A DNA stretch of 64,000 bases from Annona cherimola (taxonomy: Eukaryota > Streptophyta > Magnoliopsida > Magnoliales > Annonaceae), in assembly GCA_030490835.1 (NCBI GenBank), contig CM059972.1, positions 18,577,764 to 18,641,763 on the forward strand, written 5' to 3'. Both the position numbers and the translations under genes were made by a program. Below, piece by piece: positions 12,073 to 24,200 of the stretch. Below the pieces are notes generated by a model. It was given only the letters and a program-made list of their open reading frames with translations. It had not been told where the DNA came from and searched no databases. The number at the start of each line of letters is the position of its first letter. Position 1 is the first letter of the stretch.

Positions 12073-12353
12073 GGGTATGTCTAACAATGGTTAAAAAATA
12101 TCACGTTAAAACTTTTCAATCTAAAACTTTTCACTATCCACAACTATCATATTTTTTAAATATTTTTTCACATTTTCTTATATAACTACCATATTTTTCA
12201 ATCATTTCTATACAACTACCTAAACAACTAACCTATCTATTTTAACTTTATCATATTTACTACTCATCGTTACCTCTATCATATCACATAATCTGACAAC
12301 TTTTACTCTTCAAAAATTTTCATCAAAAGTTTTATCCATTCCAAAACACACCA
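12073..12353 (-). mobile_element. Tourist-like MITE, good copy (281 bp)
   Basis: It begins gggtatgtctaac, ends caaaacacacca, and is flanked by TAT on both sides (12070-12072 and 12354-12356). Relative to the copy at 9833 it lies in the opposite orientation: it reads actacctaaacaactaacct where the other has the complement. No gene is involved. Confidence 0.75.
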
Positions 12354-13500
12354 TATTTGTACATTGGTTTAACGTTGATGGATGAAATTTAATAATTTTT
12401 AAATTGTAAAAATATATACACATAAATATCAATTTTAATATATAAATATATAAAGATTGCATATATGCTCGTATAAAAATGGAAAATAACTCAAAGCACT
12501 TTATGTAATGAGATTTGGCGCATAACTGCACCAATATATGAACAATCTTTTTTTAAGTCGTTGGTCGTGGATGTATTTCGAAATTGAAATGAAAAATTCT
12601 TCAAAAAAATTGTAATGACAAAAAGGCCCATGCAATAATAGTAATAATAAAGGTGCATTTTAAAACGGAAATAATTATTATGCCTGGAGACGGTGTGTTT
12701 GTATTTAGATTTTCATAAGGTTGATGTTAATGGATAATAATATAACAAAATAGGATTATTAAGTTCATCGCACGTCATATTAATTAAAGCGAATAAAAGG
12801 GAGTATTTTTCACATCAGCAAATATACTGTTTTTTAAAAATCTATTTGTCATTTTCCCTTACTCGCTTATAGTAATTATAAAAAGAGTTTCAATTCAACA
12901 CTTTTTTCTTTTTTCGGTATGGAGAGCACATACTTAGCTCCAGTTAATTTTAGTTTTTTGGTACGGAGAGCACATACTTAGTTCTAGTTAATCATTAAAA
13001 TGACCCCATTCAAAGCTTGGATGGGATAGAGTGAGATAAGGATGATATGAGTAATTAGGATAGAAGTATATCGTAAATGGAAAAATGTGTGTTAAGATTA
13101 AGAAAAGTTGTATTTGAAATGAAAAAAGTCTATTATTTTCTGAGAATGATAAAAACGTTTTTAATAAATGATTATTAAAAAATTATAATAATGTTTTAAA
13201 AGTTTAATTGTAATATCAGTTGAGATTATGTAAGATATCAAAAAATATTTTTATTAAATGGAAGATTCCAACGTAGGATTATCCCATCGTATTAAATACA
13301 TTACTTAATATATCCATTCTAAGCTGACAATGCACCATCTAAATATCACAAAATTTATATATCAAGGAAAAATATTCCAAATCATTATTCATGTGCGAAT
13401 AGATAATTTTACAAAATATTATTATATTATAAATGGGCCTAAATACTTTTCGTAATTTGGACGTAATTATATATATATATATATTTAAAGAAATGTGGCT
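12354..13500. other. A+T-rich intergenic DNA with a short direct duplication
   Basis: No gene is seen. A direct repeat of about 33 bp, differing by three bases, has copies at about 12919-12951 and 12961-12993 (core gagagcacatacttag). Nothing else is recognised. Confidence 0.5.
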
Positions 13501-13615
13501 CATGAAGTTTAGAGGGTGTTTTTTTTTGTAATATGATAAAAAAAATAATTTTGCATCATATGATTACTGAATTTTGATATGATATCAGGTTTCATCCATG
13601 ATGCACCCTTACTAG
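13501..13615. repeat. Small inverted-repeat element (possible MITE)
   Basis: It begins gagggtgtttttt and ends atgatgcaccctta, a weak terminal inverse match, with an A+T-rich middle. The length of about 115 bp fits a small MITE, but the match is short and no target duplication is clear. Confidence 0.3.
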
Positions 13616-14569
13616 GCCTAGCATCTCAGTCTTTTAACACTCACCGTAACTCGCAGGCAGATCCCAATCCCAAAGATTTATTTGCATTCATTTAAAAATT
13701 TCAAAATATCAAGGTATCGCACTTAAAACCTTATTCTAAACTAAAATATAGACTCGTAATTGACGAAATTAGCACGAGCATTTGCAAGCATTTTAAACAC
13801 TATTACTTGCATCTCACACCAAGATAAAAAGAAGCCAATAACGTCAAAATCATTGGCATTTTGCGGACCCACGTGGAACCGTGAAAGGAATCATCTCCCG
13901 TTAAATCGACCACGGGCCCACTGCATAAAATGGCTCGGAATGTGCTTCTTATGTGCCCTTTCCATCCAAATGATTGCAGGGAAACCAAAATTTCTCAATC
14001 ATTAGATTTCTCCCACTCATAATGCCTTTAGGCTGACGAACTTTGGTTCTCTCTTTGAAGCATGAAAATGGTTCGCCTGCGTACTACCAAATCTGGACAC
14101 TCCCGCGTACCACCGAACCGATCCTTCGGCCGAGGGACACCACTTATCTGCTCGCCATTCTTCACCAACTCCATCATCTATGGGACTCTCGTCCGTCGCG
14201 CTGAACGATCCTAAACCATATATATCGTCCAATCTGGTTCATTGATTTACTATAGAGAAGAATGAATAATAATCATTTGACGGTTCAGATCATGGTTTAA
14301 TACTATATTATGGTTACGTCTGGCAGTGAAGACAACGATGTTCATCCGTCGCGATGGAATGAGCCAGGACTGTTGCTGCTATGGCGAGTTTTCTTCCCGT
14401 CTCAGCTCTCCTCGTTGGCACAGCAGGGAGTTTGGTGGGGGTATTCTGCTGGCCATTCTGCCACCAGCCAAGTTATTTCCGCCCTCCTCGAAGGCCATTT
14501 TCGTAATTTCGTCATTTTAATACTCTTCAGTCTCCACTACTTCAACCTCGCCCCTCAAAAACCCATTGC

Positions 14570-14570
<1 letters not shown>
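13616..14570. promoter_or_regulatory. Upstream region of the BRN-like gene
   Basis: About 950 bp precede the CT tract in the leader. GC content rises toward the gene and no transposon feature is seen, as expected for a promoter region. No convincing TATA box was found close to the CT tract. The reading frame of exon 1 stays open upstream from 14310, but conservation of the start of the family protein argues that this part is not translated. Confidence 0.4.

Positions 14571-14604
<34 letters not shown>
14571..14604 (+). repeat. CT microsatellite in the 5' leader, (TC)17
   Basis: Seventeen uninterrupted TC units lie about 70 nt upstream of the start codon. Such Y-patch-like CT tracts are common in plant core promoters and 5' untranslated regions. 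The length is likely polymorphic. Confidence 0.9.
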
Positions 14605-14606
<2 letters not shown>

Positions 14607-14672
14607 AAGAGGAGGCAAAGTTCCAAAACCAGAAGGAAAAACGAGAGAAGCGAGGGACGGTGGCGAGCGCTT

Positions 14673-17600
14673 ATGGCGGAGTCTCAGAAGCCGGCAAGAT
14701 CGAGCAGCAGCGGTAGCGACGGGAGCGGCAGCGGCGAGAGTGTGAAGCTGTTCGTAGGCCAGGTGCCGAAGCACATGACGGAGGCCCAGCTCCTGTCCAT
14801 GTTCAAGGAAGTGGCTCTCGTCGACGAGGTCAACATCATCAAGGACAAGGTCACCAGGGCTTCCCGAGGTTTGCCTCTCTCCTCTCCGCGATCTGGCGAA
14901 TGCTCGGTGGGGCTTTGATCCGTTCGGTTCCGTTGCAATTCGGAGCTTGAAATGCCTGATTCTTGTTGTGGCCTTCTTGGCAGGATGTTGCTTCGTTATT
15001 TGCCCGTCCAGGCAGGAAGCTGATAAGGCTGTCAATGCATGCCACAATAAGCGCACGCTCCCTGGCGTAAGTCAAATTTCTGAATTTGAAGTCGAAAGAT
15101 CATTTTTCTAGAGATGTAGATCTTGTCTTGTGAAATTGTTTTCTGCGAAACCCGCATGCTAATTTCGTGCAGCACGAGCCAAACTTGGCTAGTTTAGTAG
15201 TTTTGTGTTTTTGTTTCCTGTTTTTGCTGGGTCTGAATGTGGGGGTTGCAATGTAGTTTGATTACCTTTCGGCAATTAGTAAATGTCAATGAAATGGAAT
15301 TTGGAAAAAGGTGTCTTAAGGTCGTATTGCTGAATCGGGCATGAGATCCCATTTGGAACGGCAATTAGTTGGGGGCAACATGTGAATGGCTTTATCCAGG
15401 TGGGGCCGAGGATCTAGTTGGTGAGTTTTGTTGCTGTGGCTAAGCAGGAAGACAAGCGATGCATAAAGTTGTTTTTTCTCTAGTTGGTGAGAGGGAGAGA
15501 GAGGTCTTGGATATGCGGAGGTATCCATGCCATGATTGGAAGGATCTAACTGAAATTGTAACAACTAGTAGAACATATTATCCATTAATTGCCTAACAAC
15601 GAAAATAACTTCATTAGTTGGTCTCCCTGGCATAAAACTAAATTGATTATCTGAAACATCTATTTTATGTCTCAACCTTTTTTCTTGATTATTCCAAAGC
15701 TCATCAAGTTTTATTCTATGAATTATGCAATTGAATTTTTCTTTACTTTAGATTAGTGTCACAGTTATTTTCCTCTGTTCATTTAATATTTTGTTTGATA
15801 TTATAAAATGATTAAATAAAATTTAAACCAATTCAGCCCTTTACCCCATGCATTCTTACCTTTGTATATTATTTGGACTTGGTGCTTTTTCTGCTGCGGT
15901 CAAGCTTTTTCTTACATTCCATAATAATGTTGGTTCAGGGCATCTTGAATTTGAATCTGTCCTTTCAAATTTCTCTTTTGGCAGTATGATTTATTGTATC
16001 CCTTCCCACCCCCTCCTGTATTTTGGTTGGTATGTGTATTCTGTGTATGGCTGTCCATAATTTTTTTCAAATTGGTAACAGTAGTTTGGGATTACCAAGA
16101 AAAGATTTTATTGCTTCTAGTTACATAAAAATCATTACCTTCTGTTGTGCCTTCCATATTATGTTCTTTGCTTTGAGCTCCATAGACTTTTTTTTTTGGG
16201 GGGGGGGGGACTTGCTGCAGTTCTGATTTCTGAACTTGCATTTGCTGCCAATGCTATCTCTTCTCTGTAAAATTAATCTTTCATTTTATTGTTCCTACCA
16301 AACAAGAATCTAGAATAATGTCTTTGAGTCTGATGGGAATTTGTTCTGCCTTTATTGTATTACAGGCTTCTAGTCCATTGCAAGTGAAGTATGCAGATGG
16401 GGAATTGGAAAGATTAGGTGAAAAATTTGTTGGCGGCCTATATTGTTTGAATATATTTTGCACATATTGTTAGAGGGTCTTTTTGTTGCTAGATGGCTTC
16501 TGCAGAATGGTTTGGTTTTTAATTCCTTAAAGAAATGCTTGTATTTTTCATTGCCTTTAGAAATGCATATGTTTTATATTTCTACTCTTTGTAGCAAAAT
16601 CTTTTAAATTTCTCTAATCTGCTGTCTTCAGAACACAAACTTTTCATTGGCATGCTTCCAAAGAATGTTACTGATACTGAAGTTTCCACATTGTTTTCAA
16701 AGTATGGAAACATAAAAGATCTACAGATTCTAAGAGGTTCTCAACAAACAAGCAAAGGTATACATTCCTCTCGGCCTGTTCTAATTTCTTTTTTGTGGTG
16801 GTAACTTCAGAAATAATTTAGAGTGATTTCTACATACTTGATTTCTGGTGGTGTGATTCCAATAAGAAGAGGCAGAACAAAATGTCACAACCTTTTTGGA
16901 ATTTGATGGCAGGTTGTGCTTTCTTGAAGTATGAGACAAAAGAACAAGCTCTTGCAGCTGTGGAGGCACTTAATGGGAAGTATAAGATGGAGGTCTGTAG
17001 TTGTAGCTGGTAGATTTTAGAGCATATTCTAGTCATTCAAACATCATTAGATATGCTAATGTGGAGATGCACATTGGACTTTCATGCATCTATGGGTTCG
17101 GCCCATGGCATGTATTTCTATATCCATGAATGAGGCTGGTCCTTTCACCATGCAGATTACATGCAGATATCAACTTTTGGCAATAGACCATCTGCTGTTT
17201 TTCTTCACTGTTATTTTTTTTTTACTTCTGCAATGTCTGGTCCACATAGTAAGTACTGTTTCACTAGGTAAGGTAATAGTGACTAGTGTACATTTAGGAT
17301 GGGGCTTGCCTTGGTAGCATGATACCTTTGCAAGCCAGGACCCTATGTGTGTTGAATTAGCGAGTTAGCCAAATTCTTGACCATTATTTTGAAGTTGATA
17401 CTTGAGCCAAATTCTTGACCGTTGTTTTGAAGTTGATATTTGATCCTGGTTTCAACATAGTTGATTGTTGGTTATTCATAGAAACAGTAAGTAGTGAAAA
17501 AACAGAGAATAAAAAAAGATTATCCTAATTAGTCTGGCAGTAATAATTGGATGTTGATTTGCTTCAAACATCAACTTCCTTAACTTTGCAGAAGTATATA

Positions 17601-20600
17601 CTCCTATCACTGATAAGATGCAGAGTGCCCACGGGCCTCAAATTTTTTCTCCTATCTGCAGATAGCTTGTTGATACAATCCCTGCATTTGATGCAATTTT
17701 ATTTTTATGTATTTATTTATTTCCTGGCTCTTCTATATGGTCCCCCGTGAATCGGCTAATTTACAGGCTGTCAAAAAATATTTATTTTATCTTCTTGTTT
17801 TTCTATGGATATGTGGCCCCGCTTGGATTGGTTACCATGCAAATATATTTTTTTGTTTTCTAAAATAAAAATATGTAGACAGTAAAAAATGAAAATTCAC
17901 TTTGTGACTGCTTTAGGTGGGGCCCACATGTTCATAAAAATAAAAGATATTTTCTGGCTGCCAGTAAATTGGTTGATTTATGGATGGCTGCATATGATCT
18001 AACCTCTTATTTATTTTTGATGCTACTTCTCAAGACATTTATGTTGTGAGAAATTTTAATTTGTTTCTAGGTTCAAACTTGAGGAGGATAGTGAGTCTTC
18101 TATCTGCTTCTATATCTATTACAGATTTACGGTCTCCAGCTAAGAGAAAACTTCTAAAATAAGCTGAGAATGGTGCAATTGATGATGAAAATGTGGAACT
18201 TTTGTTAATGGTCTTTTTATTAAAAGTCAAAATCTTAATCATAATGTACTGTAGGGTAAGAAGATAGTATGCTATTTCTGTCTTTGCAACGATACCAAAA
18301 TGCTTCTTTCTGATATCGTTTTTTTTTTTTTGTGTGTGTCATGCTTGTTTCTTTTTATTTATGAGAGAGTAAGTAGACCTTTGGGTCTTTAACCTTGGGC
18401 AACACATGCATCTCTGCTAGTTGTGCTTATTACAGGGTAAGAAGAATGTATAATATTTCCGTCTTTGCAAAGCTACCAAAATTCTTCTTTCTGATACCAT
18501 TTTCTTTTCTGTCATGCTTGTTTCTTTTTATTTAGGAGAAAGTAAGTAGACTTTTGGCTTCTGAACCTTGGGCAACATGTGCATCTCTACTAGTTGTGCT
18601 TATTACCGAATGCAATTTGAATTTTTGATCCTGTGTTTTACTTTGTTTAAATTTCTCCTCTTGTTTTGCTCATGAGAAATGATTTTATCTAAAGACTTCT
18701 TCCCTGAACTAACACATACTTTCCCTCTCTTACACACCTGTTTGCACTTCTTGAAGGTTGGTGTGCATATTTTCGACTCTTAAACATCTAATGTATTTAT
18801 ATGCATAACTAATTCGTAATGGGCCATAATATGATATTTGGTGTGCATATGTTGAGGATAATTCTTCTGACTTGTATAATCTGAATTTCTTTTGCGCCAT
18901 CGTATACATTTTCTGTTGTCTATATGCATTAAAACTAAAAGTGCAAGAATGAACAGATAAATAGGTGTCCAACCAAGAAAGGGAAAAAGATAAAAACCTA
19001 ACAATCACATGATAATAGCGTATAGGTGACAGGTGCAGGCTTCTTAGCCACATGGCAGGTGAGCTATCATTAGAGGGTTGGGTTGTAGCTATAAACAAGG
19101 GAATGTAATGTGAGGGAATTGCAAGTGTGGGTTGTGTTGTAATTGCACTAGGTTCTTGTAATTCATCATTTCGATGAGAGAATAGTCGTTTCAGCTGATC
19201 AATCAAGCTGAAATCTAACATAACAATAGGAAAGTGGTCTAAGGCCAAAGGGATCATGTCAATATGAAGAGCTAACACAGGGACATCATGATTGGCCTAC
19301 AAAAGGATAAAAAGTAACAAGCATCATAACTCAGTCCTCAAACAAAATATTAGAACCTGGGAGTTGTGATCAAGATCCTTTTCCTTAGAATTGCCGTGTT
19401 TTTATTTGAACTTGCTGTGTCATCCGATTCTCTCTCAGTATGCATGAAAGGGACGTGAAAGCTATGAGTCAGAGATCTCATGTCTTCTAGGTAGTTTGTG
19501 AGTATATGCAAAATAAATCAGAGATCTCAGTAAGCTTTTTTCTGTTGATGTTGGCCACTTATTGTCCTGCAATTTCCTTGTCTTGAAACAAACTGAGTGC
19601 TGGACAGTGGCAAAGAAACGAAAAGTGAAAATTCACTTACTGTTGTTGTATCAGCATGATCTTTTATTTGAATGCAACAACTATTCATTTGCACTCGTGA
19701 ACTTAAATTACTCCTGCATTGTAGCAGATTTTGGATGTTTTGTTGCAACTGAATGTTGAAATCATTTGTCTTTTATGTTCACTGTTGCAGGGTTCCAGTG
19801 TTCCTTTAGTTGTTAAGTGGGCAGATACAGAAAAAGAACGGCAAGCTCGAAGAGCTCAGAAAGCTCAATCACAAGCTTCTAATTTGGCAAATACTGAATC
19901 AACGCAGCAGCCTTCATTGTTTGGTGCTCTGCCAATGGGTTACATGTCACCATATAATGGATTTGGTTACCAGGTCCTAATCATTTCCAAAATTTTCCTT
20001 TAAATTAAAGCTCAAAGACATGCATATTGATATTGAATTTTGTTGGTGAGCATCTCCATGAGGATGCAGATTCGGACATGATTTAGAGTTTAGGCCAGTG
20101 TTTACCTATCAACACGGGAGTATTTTGCTCCTTTACAGTGGAGATAACAAAGGATCTATCCACAAGATATATCACTATGATCTACTAATAATATCACTAA
20201 AAGTGATTTTAAAATTTAGGAAAATAGATCTATTTATTCTTTATTTGATGTTAAAAAACAAATCCATATGCATAGTTTAAAACTTGGCCAAAAGGTTTTA
20301 AAGGTTAGATGATTTAGATCATGCTCAGCAAATTTAAATAGGTTGATGTTAAAAGATTCATACATCCTAGTTCCAGAATTAATTGAATCTTCATTTGTCT
20401 GGTGTTTACTGATTCATATTTCCATTTTTAAGTGTGCATGTATAGAAAATCGGTTCAGAAATTTTCTTTTATTGTTTTGCAGGCACCTGGAGCATATGGG
20501 CTTATGCAGTATCCCTTGTCTTCAATTCAAAATCAGCCTGGATTCCATAATGTGATTCCGCCTGTTAACCAGGGAAATCCTTTGCGTGGTCCTACACATG

Positions 20601-21268
20601 ATCTCACACCAAATTTAGCACCCAGAAATTTCAGTACAGTGCAGTCCAGCTATTTAGGCTCTGGTTATCCTGCTGTACCTGGGCTTCAGTATCCCATGGC
20701 CTTCCCTGGTGGCATGATGAATCCCAGGCCTCTGGGTGGTTCCCACAGTTTGACCCAGCTTCCATCGTCAAATAGCAACCCAGCAACATCTTCAAGCACC
20801 AGCACTAGTTCTGGTCAGATTGAAGGTTGGTGAAATTTTCTTTTATCAAATTGTAAACATATCTTTAATTGCTGTTGCACCTTTGAGTGCTCATGTTTAC
20901 TGCTTTCAACTTAGGTCCTCCTGGAGCTAATCTATTTATCTATCACATCCCTCAAGAATTTGGTGATCAGGAGCTTTCAAATGCTTTTCAAGCTTTTGGT
21001 AGGGTATTAAGTGCCAAAGTCTTTGTTGACAAAGCCACCGGTGTTAGCAAATGCTTCGGTAATCTCTGGGTTTTGTTTCGACTCTATGTCTGACTAATTT
21101 TCAATTGGTTCTAAAACAAGAGATATTTTGCTATTTGCAGGTTTTGTCAGCTATGACTCACCTGCATCTGCCCAAGCTGCTATCTGTATGATGAATGGGT
21201 GTCAGTTAAGTGGGAAGAAATTGAAAGTACAGCTAAAGAGAGACAATAAACAAAGTAAACCTTATTAA
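14673..21268 (+). CDS. BRN1: Bruno-like/CELF RNA-binding protein with three RRMs (BRN1/BRN2-like)
   Basis: Nine exons: 14673-14868, 14984-15066, 16366-16417, 16632-16757, 16913-16992, 19791-19973, 20483-20825, 20915-21058, 21141-21268. All introns are GT-AG, the phases join cleanly, and the product is 444 residues, close to about 440 in the family. RRM1 (about 25-105) has RNP2 KLFVGQVP and RNP1 RGCCFVIC. RRM2 (about 112-194) has KLFIGMLP and KGCAFLKY. RRM3 (about 360-437) has NLFIYHIP and KCFGFVSY. A Gly/Pro/Ser-rich linker separates RRM2 and RRM3, with the family words [14 protein letters not shown] and VPGLQYPM. The C-terminus RDNKQSKPY is the conserved end. Arabidopsis BRN1/BRN2 bind the SOC1 3' UTR and delay flowering; that role here is inferred from family membership. 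BRN1 and BRN2 cannot be told apart from this sequence. Intron 5 (2.8 kb) is unusually long and holds repeats. Confidence 0.93.
16197..16209 (+). repeat. Poly-G run in intron 2
   Basis: A run of T is followed by about twelve G inside the 1.3-kb second intron. It has no known function, and its length may be a sequencing uncertainty. Confidence 0.6.
17367..17442 (+). repeat. Short tandem duplication in intron 5 (38-bp unit)
   Basis: Two adjacent copies share agccaaattcttgacc and ttttgaagttgata at a spacing of 38 bp with few mismatches. It is intronic, with no coding effect. Confidence 0.7.
17762..17968. repeat. Foldback element in intron 5
   Basis: The left aatttacaggctgtcaaaaa and gatatgtggcccc are mirrored by the complement of ggggcccacatgttcat and ttctggctgccagtaaatt on the right. 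The arms are about 55 bp, roughly three-quarters matching by eye. It is likely a MITE remnant. Confidence 0.45.
18254..18606 (+). repeat. Tandem duplication in intron 5 (about 181-bp unit)
   Basis: Copy 1 is 18254-18433 and copy 2 is 18435-18606. Both begin gggtaagaag and end gttgtgcttattac, with the order of internal words kept (gtctttgcaa, catgcttgtttctttttatt, aaccttgggcaacat). Differences include a longer T/GT tract in copy 1. Confidence 0.85.
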
Positions 21269-24200
21269 GAACTGAATAGGTGCTCTACTCTGCGGGACCA
21301 AGCAACGTGTTCGGCCAAGCATCAGTCCATGTAACCACAACAGCTGGGTTCATTTCAGCGTCAGCCATTGAATGGGGGTGGGTGGAAGATAACTGTGGGT
21401 TACATAAAATCTTCATCCCATCATGCTCAAAGGTGGGGACTGGTAGCTGCTTGCCAGATAGTAAACCATGAAAACTTCTCATTGTTGGTGCCATTCGTAC
21501 CAGTGTAATTTGTAATTTATGTACTGTGGAGGTTCTTTAAACATTGGATATCAATTTATTGATTTTTCTGCCAATTTATTGTTTTCCTGCTAGCATGCAG
21601 GGGCAATGGCTTGTGCTTTTTCCATTTTCGTTTCAAGCCCTTCAAAAAATTCATACTATTTTATGCACATTTTACTAACCAAAAACTAGATTTTAACTGT
21701 GTGGGGACACGATTGTTACAACAGCATCAGTTTGGAAGTCTGTCTTTTACTGTGCTACATTGTGTGAGTTCAGTGCTTCCCTTGTCGTCATTCATCTCCG
21801 TATCTGTTGACGTAAACCCTGCATTCTGTTGCTGCATCTGCAAAACTGTTGAAGATGTTGGGTAGACACAAGTGTTCCTGTTCAAGCAATGTTCTTAGAT
21901 GGGTGGTCCAGAGTCCATTATGTGAAGTGCTTTTTCATGTTGTTTCTGTTGGAGACACGTTTCAGGTATTGTGATGCTCTGTGGATGTTGACGTATCATT
22001 GTCATTCTGTCATCTTTGTCTGTGTTTTTTCTTCTCTTCTGGTTGCTCAACTATCCCTTTGATAGATTTGACCGTCCAGTGATGCATGAACCATGGTTGT
22101 ATTTTACAAGTATTTGATGGATTAGCTGTGTTCTTCTTTTCCGAGGGTCTTGCCCTATTATGGATTGAATTTGACAGTTGACTTGCTTAGCAGTATACAG
22201 CAGATTCATCTTATTCTTTTGTTTGACTATTGCAGGATGCTGAAGGTGTGTCATTCTCCTAATGCTACTTATTTGAGGTATAAATTGCACAATTGATGTG
22301 AATATTTTTGGATGCTCTTTTTACTTTGTTGGTATAAATTGCACAATTGATGTGAACGTTTTTGGATGATCTTTTTAATTTTTTTGTGTGCCACGATGCA
22401 TTCCAAATTTGTGTGCCATGATTGCAATAAAGCCTTATGGAAAACACTAGTGCCAATCACATTTCCTCTTAAGCACTTGGAAACTGCTGCCACTTTTTTT
22501 TTTTTTTTTTGGGGTTTCTTTAAGACTTTGATATTCATTAGAAGTTTCTTGTTCCTACAAAGCCTAAAAATCATAGGTACTGGCATGTTATCCTTTGAAT
22601 TTTATGTTTTCCTAAAATCTAATTGTGTAATAAGAGATTTTGATAAGCAGCTTCTCAAACATGTTTGGTTGTTTGGGTTGATGTCCGCATAGAGGTGATG
22701 GCACGTTGATATATTGGGGCCTACTATTTCAAGCCTGAATTAGTAATTTAAAGGAAATGAGAAAACTTTCTGTCCTTCTGCATATCCTACTTTGCTTCTC
22801 AAACCTGATTCTGCTTTTCATTCATCTTCATTTTTGGTTCATTTTACTTCATGGAACCATCAGCTGAAAATCATTGTAAAGATTCACTCTTGAACTCACG
22901 ATGAAGTAACGCATGCATGTTCCAGTGTTAATGTGTTTGGTGGGAGTTGGTGCAAGCCATATGTATAGTTGAATTTGGAATAAAAACTTTGATCTTCAAT
23001 TGCTTTATGAGCAATACTCTTTATCTGTCTTTGTTTGTGCTCCTAGCTTCATTGTCCTCTTCCTACCATCACCGTGCCTCCCACCTTAATTTTTTATTAT
23101 TTTTTATTATTTTTTTTTTTGCAGCTACATCAAGAAAATTGACTACAGCCAGAAAATTCTATCATCCACCTCAGCTTCGTTTGGCTGTGCAACCTTTGGC
23201 CCTGTTGACTGTTGTTCCCGGCTGCCACCCTTTCTGTCCATAGAGCATAGCGGTCTCTGTAAAGCATCACAGCCAAGTAATTATGCCGTAAATTTTGTTT
23301 GTAGTTCAATTGATGGCGAAGGAACTCAAATATTACTCTCAAAATTACACTTTTCTTGCTTTCTTTCTTTTTTTTTTTATATTTTTTATTTTATAAAAAA
23401 AAAACTCAATTTGAATTTTGTGGCCATCCTTGTCAATTTCACTGTTTTCTTGAATTATCAATCTAAATTCTGAAAGTTGTGACTTTGTGTTTCTTCTTGA
23501 CTGTTCTTAATAATTCTGATTCTCACTCATAATGTTATTAAGTTTTCTATACCCTTTTTTTTTTTTGATAATTTTCTATATACTTTATCTCTGGTTTGGC
23601 TATTTCTTTGGATTTTAAGCTCTCTTGCCACAATTTTTTATGCTTTCACTTTTTTTTTTTGGGTGTAAAGTAAAAAAATTTCATTTTCAGATGAAGTAAA
23701 CTGGGACCTTAACCTGTAGTGCCGTTTAACTTGTAACATATACAAAGATGTAAAGGCCGCAAAGCCAAACTTTGATGTCAAGCTTCAGAATGTCCTCTCT
23801 CTACTCATCCTTACATTTGTCACCACCTTCACATACATTTTCCTATTGTTATCAATGTTATTTAATTGTGTCTTGCTTCTCCTGAATCAGACCATATTGA
23901 TTATGTATTTATATTCTTTCCTTTCCGTGATATGTGAAATTGCATTCTACTTTGAATCATTGATGCTATTAAAAAATATTGATGACTTGAAAACAAGTAA
24001 TGTCACTGGCTGGGCTAGAACCTTGTTTATTATTGTGAGAATAATAATCTTCTTACCTGATCTATCTTCGTTATGTTCTGGCAGGTCAATCTGTAAATTC
24101 TAAAGGATGTCCTGTCGCAGTGCAAGAATGGTAACTTAGAATCATTAAAGGCGCCTACGTAATATGAGGTCATTTCCTTCAAGAGCTCTGATTCTCGACT

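Noticed and set aside
14571..14604. Regularly repeated units resembling an array
   Set aside because: It is a dinucleotide microsatellite. There are no spaced repeats with unique spacers anywhere, so no CRISPR-like array is present.
14517..15056. 179-codon open frame on the minus strand
   Set aside because: It is antisense to BRN exons 1 and 2 and reads through the CT repeat as Arg-Glu repeats. It is a shadow of a GC-rich coding exon.
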